This document shows positions 60,701 to 64,000 of a stretch of 64,000 nucleotides of DNA, in pieces. Source of the DNA: Helopsaltes ochotensis (Eukaryota > Chordata > Aves > Passeriformes > Locustellidae); contig VXBM01001312.1 of assembly GCA_013400155.1 (NCBI GenBank), positions 1-64,000 of the forward strand. Reading direction: 5' to 3'. Below the pieces are notes generated by a model. That model did no database searches, was not told the DNA's origin, and saw only the letters and a list, made by a program, of their open reading frames with translations. Every line of letters begins with the position of its first letter. The stretch's first letter is position 1. The position numbers and the translations under genes were made by a program.

Positions 60701-61340
60701 GGACAAGGGAAGGCTGTGACCACCAGATCCTGGCCCACAGCATTGTCCTAAATCAGCAGGTGCTTCCAGAGCTCTGGAGAGCCTGTACCATGCAGCAGGC
60801 AATGATGGAAGAATCTTAGCTTAAATTAAATTGTGCAATTCTACAATGAACAATCCGGAGTTATGCCTGACACTGTGAAAGTGTCCAAGGCAACAAGCAT
60901 TCATTTTCTTCTGCCCATGCTGTCTCTGCAGCAGGCAATCACAGCCAGTCACAAACTGTTCACAACTGAGCAGCCCAAATGTCCCATGCCCCGTTAGAAA
61001 TTACAGAGCAGCCCTGCCCACCCAGTCAGGGATAAACACCCCAGTGTGGCAGCACTGGGGAAACCCCCTCTAGGAGCTCAGCCTTGTGCCTGGGCTGGTT
61101 CTGTCATGTCTTTCAGCAGGCTTTATAGCTGTGCAGCTATCAAGGAGCCTGAATTGTGTTCAACAACCTGAAAGTGAACAATAGTTCAAAAACTATTTCA
61201 ATTTTTGGCTGAGAAACTGCCAAACAGTACAGCCAGCAAAACTCACTGACTCACCTTGAGGCCGATCTAGATCTGCTGAGTGCTTTGACAAAGATCAAAG
61301 ATGGTGCAGACTGGCGTCTTTGGGCCAAACTCTTCATTTT
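14705..61340 (-). CDS. ARHGAP20: ARHGAP20 (RA-RhoGAP), 14 coding exons, 5' end possibly incomplete
   Basis: GTPase-activating protein that switches off Rho-family GTPases; in mammals the RA domain binds active Rap1 and this stimulates GAP activity in neurite growth and adhesion (family knowledge). The call rests on my recollection of the vertebrate ARHGAP20 protein, which matches exon by exon. The exons are 61340-61255, 43628-43458, 38357-38208, 36360-36319, 35346-35262, 32574-32497, 29024-28958, 27028-26846, 22703-22525, 19617-19456, 18456-18347, 18106-17917, 17466-17355 and 15792-14705. All junctions are GT/AG, phases agree and there is no internal stop. Counting from the ATG at 61337-61335, the product is 899 residues: basic N-terminus 1-28, PH about 38-150, RA about 155-250, basic linker about 288-310, RhoGAP about 325-520, Ser-rich tail 538-899. 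The paralogue TAGAP is excluded because it lacks the PH and RA parts. The mammalian protein is near 1190 residues, so this tail is short. The gene spans at least 46.6 kb. Confidence 0.95.
15793..17354 (-). other. ARHGAP20 intron M-N (1562 bases)
   Basis: GTAATG...TTGCAG intron. A poly-T tract at 15859-15872 on plus (poly-A on the gene strand) is the only notable low-complexity element. Confidence 0.85.
17355..17466 (-). CDS. ARHGAP20: ARHGAP20 exon M: end of RhoGAP domain
   Basis: The exon is 112 bases, with acceptor TTTGTTGCAG and donor GTAATG. It encodes ITSLVQFLIENCCRIFGDEI then TSLFGEILMTCKRENSS (residues 501-537), matching the IQFLIENCCRIFGEEITSLFGE helix that ends the mammalian domain. 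It was found by direct reading because it is too short for a standalone frame. Confidence 0.93.
17467..17916 (-). other. ARHGAP20 intron L-M (450 bases)
   Basis: GTAAGA...TTGCAG intron. Nothing else seen in it. Confidence 0.85.
17917..18106 (-). CDS. ARHGAP20: ARHGAP20 exon L: RhoGAP core
   Basis: The exon is 190 bases, with acceptor CTGTTTTCAG and donor GTAAGAA. Residues 438-500 include LIEHLPRANVVLLRYIFGVL, NQMNAFNLAVCIAPSLLWPP and EFIKK. The NxMxxxNLAVxxAP block is the second signature of RhoGAP domains. The common PN dipeptide is PS here (AP-S-LLW), which by my recollection is also the case in human ARHGAP20, so it is probably not a loss in this copy. Confidence 0.95.
18347..18456 (-). 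CDS. ARHGAP20: ARHGAP20 exon K: RhoGAP domain
   Basis: The exon is 110 bases and encodes DFLRNIPGSILSSQLCDKWV then SVLDQGNNEEKIKSIQ (residues 401-436) and two bases of an Arg codon. The motif K|DFLRNIPGSIL is the standard RhoGAP KxFLRxLPxPL segment. The donor is GTAGCT, a weaker than average site. The acceptor reads TTTTATTTTGGTAAG|GAT, so a donor-like GGTAAG overlaps the acceptor. Confidence 0.94.
18457..19455 (-). other. ARHGAP20 intron J-K (999 bases)
   Basis: GTATGT...GGTAAG intron; the 3' splice site has an interrupted pyrimidine tract. No repeat recognised. Separated by exon K from the short 240-base intron at 18107-18346. Confidence 0.82.
19456..19617 (-). CDS. ARHGAP20: ARHGAP20 exon J: RhoGAP catalytic exon with arginine finger
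   Basis: The exon is 162 bases, phase 0 at both ends, with acceptor AATTTTTTAG and donor GTATGTG. Residues 347-400 include GPSTKGIFRRSGSAKTFKEL and SGTEVDLARESIFVTASLFK. In GIFRRSG the first Arg (residue 364) is the expected arginine finger inserted into the Rho active site. Lys400 at the exon end, with Arg404 in the next exon, form the conserved K-x3-R pair of RhoGAP domains. No catalytic residue looks damaged. Confidence 0.95.
19618..22524 (-). other. ARHGAP20 intron I-J (2907 bases)
   Basis: GTGAGT...TTTTAG intron. Contains a perfect 9-base-pair inverted repeat around seven A residues at 22272-22296. No other gene or repeat family seen. Confidence 0.85.
22525..22703 (-). CDS. ARHGAP20: ARHGAP20 exon I: basic linker and start of RhoGAP domain
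   Basis: The exon is 179 bases, with acceptor CTTTCCCCAG and donor GTGAGTC. It gives residues 288-346: LSQKSFKRKRSIINWAFWRG, a Ser/Pro stretch, then KLFGLLLTTICEDDNLPKPL. The KRKRSIINWAFWRG block is a hallmark of ARHGAP20 and its paralogue TAGAP. LFG...LPKPLL begins the first RhoGAP helices. The KFKRKR cluster is a possible membrane- or nucleus-directing basic patch (inference). Confidence 0.94.
22704..26845 (-). other. ARHGAP20 intron H-I (4142 bases)
   Basis: GTACGT...CCCCAG intron. A 125-codon plus-strand frame at 25073-25453 and an antisense frame over the same bases are mutual shadows and resemble no protein I know. No repeat family recognised. Confidence 0.8.
26846..27028 (-). CDS. ARHGAP20: ARHGAP20 exon H: end of RA domain and linker
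   Basis: The exon is 183 bases, with acceptor TTTGAACAG and donor GTACGT. It covers residues 226-286, beginning GHEYPFGIKMSHIRD and running through GPFLTEQLPQELQCQFVLKP to CQQLN. The human counterpart reads GHEYPYGIKMSHLRD and EPFLMEQLPREMQCQFILKP. The open frame continues past the donor into the intron for a few dozen codons; those codons are not part of the gene. Local GC content is higher than in neighbouring exons. Confidence 0.93.
27029..28957 (-). other. ARHGAP20 intron G-H (1929 bases)
   Basis: GTAAGT...GAACAG intron without recognised repeats or exons. Confidence 0.85.
28958..29024 (-). CDS. ARHGAP20: ARHGAP20 exon G: RA domain
   Basis: The exon is 67 bases, with acceptor GGTTTTAAAG and donor GTAAGTT. 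It encodes GSEKDYKLWVISGREHAPYP and LI, ending in the first base of a Gly codon (residues 204-225). It matches GSERDYQLWVNSGKEEAPYPLIG of the mammalian protein. The acceptor is unusually A-rich next to the AG, but phase and protein match support it. Confidence 0.9.
29025..32496 (-). other. ARHGAP20 intron F-G (3472 bases)
   Basis: GTAAGT...TTAAAG intron. AT-rich at 30.6-31.3 kb. Short frames at 29.2-29.5 and 30.0-30.6 kb are not recognisable as genes. Confidence 0.83.
32497..32574 (-). CDS. ARHGAP20: ARHGAP20 exon F: RA domain
   Basis: The exon is 78 bases, in phase 0 at both ends, with acceptor CTGTTCACAG and donor GTAAGTC. It encodes SKTLSVTNVDTANDVILMAL followed by QQLGIN (residues 178-203). 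The VTxxDTAxxVIxMAL pattern is the ubiquitin-fold strand and helix of RA domains, close to human SKTITVMNSDTANEVINMSL. As a symmetric 26-codon cassette it could be skipped without a frameshift. Confidence 0.92.
32575..35261 (-). other. ARHGAP20 intron E-F (2687 bases)
   Basis: GTAAGT...TTCACAG intron. A GC-richer stretch at about 33.2-33.6 kb carries overlapping frames on both strands with no recognised product. Confidence 0.83.
35262..35346 (-). CDS. ARHGAP20: ARHGAP20 exon E: PH-RA junction, start of RA domain
   Basis: The exon is 85 bases, with acceptor GCTTTCTCAG and donor GTAAGTG. It encodes RIREEKEKDNPKSIPLTIIA and then KDVGTCAY (residues 150-177). Human ARHGAP20 has LEKEKDYPKSIPLKIFAKDIGNCAY here. 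The IPLTIIAKDV strand begins the Ras-association domain, which in the family binds GTP-loaded Rap1. Confidence 0.92.
35347..36318 (-). other. ARHGAP20 intron D-E (972 bases)
   Basis: GTACTT...TTCTCAG intron. Nothing else seen. Confidence 0.82.
36319..36360 (-). CDS. ARHGAP20: ARHGAP20 exon D: 42-base micro-exon ending the PH domain
   Basis: This very short exon encodes SAEQKETWLSFLQ (residues 136-148) plus split codons at both ends. The acceptor is CTTTCAG and the donor GTACTT. It matches the SSPEQKDKWLSLLQ helix that closes the ARHGAP20 PH domain, with the Trp typical of the last PH helix. Phases (1 base + 13 codons + 2 bases) fit both neighbours exactly. Without it the flanking exons still join in frame, because 42 is a multiple of 3, so skipping would delete only this helix. 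Confidence 0.87.
36361..38207 (-). other. ARHGAP20 intron C-D (1847 bases)
   Basis: GTAAGA...TTTCAG intron, AT-rich, no repeat family recognised. Confidence 0.82.
38208..38357 (-). CDS. ARHGAP20: ARHGAP20 exon C: middle of PH domain
   Basis: The exon is 150 bases, with acceptor CCACCTGCAG and donor GTAAGA, and has no ATG-initiated open frame of its own. It gives residues 86-134: SHSHFKLKCQARLCEMWTAF, then a Glu/Asp-containing loop, then SFVLGWPTTNCVANF. Human ARHGAP20 has a MWTASC...SFVLGWPTVNFVATF core in the same place. The joint with the previous exon gives KSKSHSHFKLK, parallel to KIKYNNNFKIK in mammals. Confidence 0.9.
38358..43457 (-). other. ARHGAP20 intron B-C (5100 bases)
   Basis: GTAAGT...CCTGCAG intron. 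Contains the local duplication at 40854-40947. Frames at 39.5-39.8, 41.9-42.1 and 42.8-43.2 kb are short and not recognised. Confidence 0.83.
40854..40947 (+). repeat. Direct duplication flanking a 21-base insertion copied from 38.6 kb
   Basis: Copy 1 (40854-40889) and copy 2 (40911-40947) share TTAAAAAGAGTATAACATTT followed by TACACACTTACCCTTG, with one extra A in copy 2. Between them, 40886-40912 (CTTGTAGCATCCCTAGACAT then CCCTCTT) equals 38587-38613 at 26 of 27 positions. Confidence 0.9.
43458..43628 (-). CDS. ARHGAP20: ARHGAP20 exon B: first half of PH domain
   Basis: The exon is 171 bases, with acceptor CCTTTTGCAG and donor GTAAGTA. It gives residues 29-84, including CHNRTFILDGHVQLKT and the block QTQERHLFLFTDLLVVAKS, the beta-strand pattern (ERHLFLFxDLxVVAK) that begins the PH fold in ARHGAP20. 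PH domains bind phosphoinositides or protein partners at membranes. The split Lys codon (AA|G) is completed by the next exon. The same bases are open on the plus strand for over 80 codons; these frames are shadows. Confidence 0.93.
46174..46209 (+). repeat. A-rich simple sequence
   Basis: Interrupted poly-A with G spacers (AAAATAAAAAAAAGAAAAGA-like). Confidence 0.8.
48181..48232 (-). repeat. Short CR1 3' end, antisense
   Basis: CATAGAAACATAGAATGTCC then TGAGGTGGAAGGCACCTATG is the complement of a CR1 3' terminus. It stops after about 50 bases where a second CR1 end begins. Confidence 0.65.
48233..49080 (-). repeat. CR1 LINE fragment, sense on the minus strand (same as ARHGAP20)
   Basis: Starts with the complement of a CR1 3' end (ACAGAGTCACAGAATAGCCT, GGGTTGGAAGGGACTT, GGTCATCTAGTCCAACACCC) and continues through TTCTCCAGGCTGAACAGTTC, CCCCAGAACTGGACACAGAA, CCAGGTGGGGTTTCATCAGA, CAGGACACACTTGGTCCTCC and TGGCTGCCAGGGCA. 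Frames are broken; a dead insertion in the large intron. Confidence 0.92.
50826..50867 (+). repeat. (ATAT/AGAT)n microsatellite
   Basis: Imperfect GATATATATAGCTATAGATA and AGAGATAGAGATATA units. Confidence 0.85.
52846..52945 (+). repeat. Purine-rich low-complexity tract
   Basis: About 100 bases of A/G-rich sequence interrupted by a small inverted repeat GTCAC-CAAAAAA-GTGAC near 52870-52886. The Phe/Ser-rich minus-strand frame is an artefact of it. Confidence 0.8.
53808..54046 (+). repeat. CR1 3' end, sense on plus strand
   Basis: GGTTAGATCTTAGGAAGAAT, CCCATCCCTGGACATGCTCA, AGGTCAGGTTGGATGGGGCC, CTAGTGGAAGGTGTCCCTGT, AGATGATCTTCAAGGTC, and the terminal CCTATGATTCTGTGAA. A short, 5'-truncated copy antisense to ARHGAP20. 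Confidence 0.93.
56185..56705. promoter_or_regulatory. GC- and CpG-rich island in ARHGAP20 intron A-B
   Basis: About 520 bases with far higher GC and CpG content than the surrounding AT-rich intron, with sharp borders. Several frames are open on both strands over it, as expected for GC-rich DNA. At the gene-downstream edge a strong minus-strand donor (GACAG|GTACGAG) lies at 56191/56192. A strong plus-strand donor (CTGCAG|GTGAGA) lies at 56648/56649. Compatible with an internal, possibly bidirectional promoter; no TATA box was identified. Confidence 0.4.
56192..56199 (-). other. ARHGAP20: Possible alternative ARHGAP20 first coding exon (end of it)
   Basis: On the minus strand ATG (56199-56197) is followed by GACAG and a good donor at 56191. 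Spliced to the PH exon at 43628 it would read M-D-R-E-G-C-L-S in the correct frame, replacing the 28-residue basic N-terminus by three residues. The upstream exon border and transcription start are unknown. Only the position inside the GC island and the matching phase support it. Confidence 0.25.
58640..58765. repeat. Degenerate AACTTAA-rich patch
   Basis: The words AACTTAA, AAACTTA and TTAACCTA recur about every 8-15 bases (for example CTTAAAGATAACCTAAACTT, ACATAACTTAACTG). Not a clean tandem array; possibly a decayed satellite or chance low complexity. Confidence 0.45.
61255..61340 (-). CDS. ARHGAP20: ARHGAP20 exon A: N-terminal basic segment, candidate start
   Basis: The exon is 86 bases, with acceptor TTTCCAATCAG before 61340 and donor GTGAGT after 61255. 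It encodes K-M-K-S-L-A-Q-R-R-Q-S-A-P-S-L-I-F and on to SRSRSAS, ending with AG that forms Arg with the first base of the PH exon. This matches the KMKTLAERRRSAPSL segment of human ARHGAP20. The ATG at 61337-61335 lies at the place where, as I recall, some human isoforms begin. The exon opens at phase 0 with one codon (AAA) before the ATG, so translation may start here or in an unseen upstream exon. RRQS at residues 7-10 fits a basophilic kinase or 14-3-3 type site (inference). Confidence 0.88.
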
Positions 61341-64000
61341 CTGATTGGAAAGAGAAACAAAATGAAATCACAGGTGAGATTCAGAACAATAACCGCATGT
61401 GTACAGACTGGTCACAGCCAGACTCCAATTTCAGACCATGGGAAAAAGGCTAAGTTACTGCCCTCAACAACCCTGGAGGGGGAAAATATCCCAAGGTAAG
61501 AAAAGCAGGAGCATTACCGGAAAGCCAGTGTAAAGAAAAGCTGAAAATCAGTCTCCATACACAGATACTTGAGGTACCCTGCACACATGAAATAAACACC
61601 TAGAGCTGGTCCCCAACCACTTTTTTGTCCCTTAGTAATTTATTGTACTTTAAATTTATCAAATATCCAGGCTGTGGTTTAAATTTCAAATGCTTCATAC
61701 ATTTCTGTCTCAGATCTGACATCTACCATAAATTAAGGTTTGGATTCTACCCACCTGAACTTACATACTAGATTAGGCTGCCCTTTTTAACAAATCTGCA
61801 GAGATGACAGCATTTGCCTTCCCTACTAATCTATCTGGAGCATTATATCTTGCCTCTCAGTATGTTAACAATGACATTTTTTCCATTCCTGATTATGTAT
61901 GAGAAAAATAAAATAGGGAGAGGCAGGACAATTCTTAGCACAGAACTAGGAAGAGAATGAGAAAAAGGAGACATTCAAAGACAGAGAACACCGCAGGGGA
62001 AAAAAAAGAAAAAGCACAAGGAAGAGATTAAAATGTCAGTAGCTAACAAGGGAGCATGGATTTCCAGTCAGTGAAGTTGAACACTACAATAAAAATACTA
62101 AGCAAATAAATACCACCATTTTCCCCAGAGGTAGAAATTTTCAAATGCACCTACAGGAGACAAAAGCACACATCTCCCTGAACACAAATGTATTCACCAC
62201 AATTCATTCAGTCTTCCTCCTGCAGCCAGAAGCAGGACTGAGTAGTCCTGGCCCAAACCCTGCAGGGCTGTCTTAAACCGGTTGTGCAGCCTGATGCAAA
62301 GGTGCATGACCTCTCCCCTCACTGACCCTCCACCAGAAGGGTGACTGTTCCCTTTTTTAGCTCAAATACTTTTCAGAATAAACTGGTGAACAAAAGAATC
62401 AGGGTCAAACTCTTCCTGAAACCCTGAGAGGAGAATATCCAAGGATGCAGTGGTACCTTACACCGCCCTGGCCACCACTGAGAGCCCACAAACAGGTGAA
62501 CCTCTGACAGGCCTGAAGTCTCTGTTGTCAGCTAATCACAAAGCATGACTCTCTTCCTTCATACCAAAAATAACCACTGACTACCAGGATAAATATGTCA
62601 GGACAGTTGGAACGACTGATTCTTCTGCCAATGTATGTGCTGGATGTGGCATACATTTTGTTTGGGCAGGTGCACAGTGTGCTCCCCTTGGAGAAACTGA
62701 ACTCGACATATTTTACTCGTCTGTGACAAGTGCATTTCTTCATTTCTTTTACTGACTGCAGTCCATCTGTTATTGTGCCTTTTTTTTTTTTTGGTTCTCT
62801 CTTTATTGATGTAGAGCACGCTTGTTTGTTTTTTGACTCAGTTACAGCTATTGTGCAGCAATTGTTATAAACTCAACTGTGTAATTTCAATTCACCTTTA
62901 AAAATTATTCCCTCCTCTCTATTTTATCAAAAAATAACCATCTCAAGATTGATAAATTAAGTCTGGGAACATTTAGCTGTCTCCAATTGGACTATAACTG
63001 CATAATAAAAGACTACTAATAAAAGAGATGCCCATTTTTAATAGGGTTTTTTAAATAAATAAATAAGATAAATTGTTCTAGTGAATTAAATCTGTTTGTC
63101 TTACTGCTAGCAAATCTAAAAAGCCGTTAGAAGTTTTAAAAGTAGCATACCTGCAAATACAAAACCAAGAAGAGATCTGTGTAACAATGCAGTGTAACAT
63201 GCTACAGAAGACCAGCCCTATATATCATACAACAGGCAAATTTTAGGAGTTTATATAACGCATCAACTCCCAGTGGGAAATTTACTGCATTATTAAAGTA
63301 AATACTGAAATATTCACTGCATTACTCATGACTGGGCAGGTGGCTTTTGGGGGGTAAAAACTGGAGCATCTCAGCTCCTGCAAATGCAGTGGAAGCTTGG
63401 TTACGTTCTCAAAGAGATCTTCAAGTCTGAAAAGAAAGCCACTTAAAAATAAAATTGCAGTATTTTAAAATCTATGGCAATTACAGCATTTTTTTCCATG
63501 CTTGTGTTAGCAGTGCTGAATAGTGCCTATGCAAGCAAGATTCTAGTCTTGACTGAAATGTCTGAAGACCAAAGTAAATTCTAGACTACAGCAAGTGTAG
63601 TAAGGGCTCAAATAACTGGCAGAGATAATCCTGGTTGGAGGGGATCCCAACAGGTCTGTGATCCAGCCTCTCTGAACCTGCTGACAGCAACACCCATTCA
63701 AGCAGGCCACTGTGGGCCACCTCCAGTGCAGGTCTGTGTTACCTCCAAGGATGAGGTTCCACAGCCTCTCTGGGCAAACTCTTAGCACAGCTACTAAGCA
63801 AATCTTAACAGAAAAAAAATAGCCTCAAAACATAAAAAGATCACTGATGAGAAAAGGAAAATTTTCACAGCACACGAGTCAGGTCAGCTGTATGCAAATA
63901 AACACATTACACAGAGGCATTGATTACAGACAGAAAGGGGTGTTTTATTTTTGTTTTGCTATGTACAGAGCTTGGGAAGAGAAAATAAATGACCATCATG
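61341..64000 (-). other. Sequence 5' of the first recognised ARHGAP20 exon
   Basis: The acceptor TTTCCAATCAG at 61341 onward shows this is intron. It is AT-rich with no CpG island, so the main promoter and first exon are probably beyond the window. Poly-T at 62780-62791, (AAAT)n at 63053-63065 and a CR1-like fragment at the end are the only repeats noticed. Confidence 0.7.
63604..63785 (-). repeat. CR1-like fragment, sense on minus strand
   Basis: The minus strand reads GTTTGCCCAGAGAGGCTGTG, GAACCTCATCCTTGGAGGT, GTTCAGAGAGGCTGG and GGGATCCCCTCCAACCAGGA, which is the order of a CR1 3' region, but the terminal repeat is missing and the middle is unusual. Another interspersed family is possible. 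Confidence 0.6.

Larger units (their letters stand above)
43629..61254 (-). other. ARHGAP20 intron A-B (17.6 kb)
   Basis: GTGAGT...TTTGCAG intron, the largest in the gene. Holds CR1 copies at 48.2-49.1 and 53.8-54.0 kb, a purine-rich tract at 52.85-52.94 kb, an AT-rich microsatellite at 50.83 kb, a GC island at 56.2-56.7 kb and an AACTTAA-rich patch at 58.64-58.77 kb. No other coding exon was recognised. Confidence 0.8.

Noticed and set aside
14705..61340. Assignment of the gene to TAGAP
   Set aside because: TAGAP shares the RhoGAP region and linker but lacks the PH and RA parts found here, and the tail matches ARHGAP20.
1..64000. CRISPR arrays, integrated viruses, rRNA or tRNA genes
   Set aside because: No regularly spaced repeats, LTR pairs, gag/pol/env-like frames or cloverleaf signatures were noticed; all recognisable mobile sequence is CR1-like.

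Overview
The window looks like a piece of a bird chromosome. It is AT-rich vertebrate non-coding DNA with GT-AG introns, and its interspersed repeats are CR1 LINEs of the avian kind, several ending in the typical ATTCTATGATTCT-like 3' terminus. No bacterial, viral or organellar gene organisation was seen. The species cannot be named from the sequence.

The only protein-coding gene I can support is ARHGAP20 (RA-RhoGAP, a Rap-regulated GTPase-activating protein for Rho), on the minus strand. I assembled it by hand from 14 coding exons between 61340 and 14705. Every junction has GT/AG splice sites, every phase matches the next exon, and the exon lengths sum to 2703 bases. From the first ATG in the most upstream exon this gives an open frame of 899 codons plus stop. 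The order of domains is a basic N-terminus, a PH domain, a Ras-association (RA) domain, a basic linker, a RhoGAP domain with its arginine finger, and a long Ser-rich disordered tail. The tail appears clearly shorter than in mammals. Any exon 5' of 61340, and the main promoter, are not in the window or were not recognised.

Layout. 1-14.5 kb: intergenic DNA downstream of ARHGAP20, with two GC-rich patches (about 1.33-1.50 and 1.81-2.00 kb), an octamer-dimer motif cluster at 2.07 kb, a short tandem duplication at 2.85 kb, and CR1 copies at 4.0, 8.9 and 13.1 kb. 14.5-19.6 kb: the 3' end, tail and RhoGAP exons. 22.5-43.6 kb: linker, RA and PH exons. 43.6-61.3 kb: a 17.6 kb intron with two CR1 insertions and a GC/CpG-rich island at 56.2-56.7 kb that could be an internal promoter. 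61.3 kb: the first recognised coding exon. 61.3-64 kb: further intron or 5' sequence with one CR1-like fragment.

I found no convincing new biological system. The best leads are the intronic GC island with a phase-compatible alternative first exon, the overlapping POU-dimer (MORE) sites at 2.07 kb, the shortened ARHGAP20 tail, and a small local rearrangement with a templated insertion at 40.85-40.95 kb.
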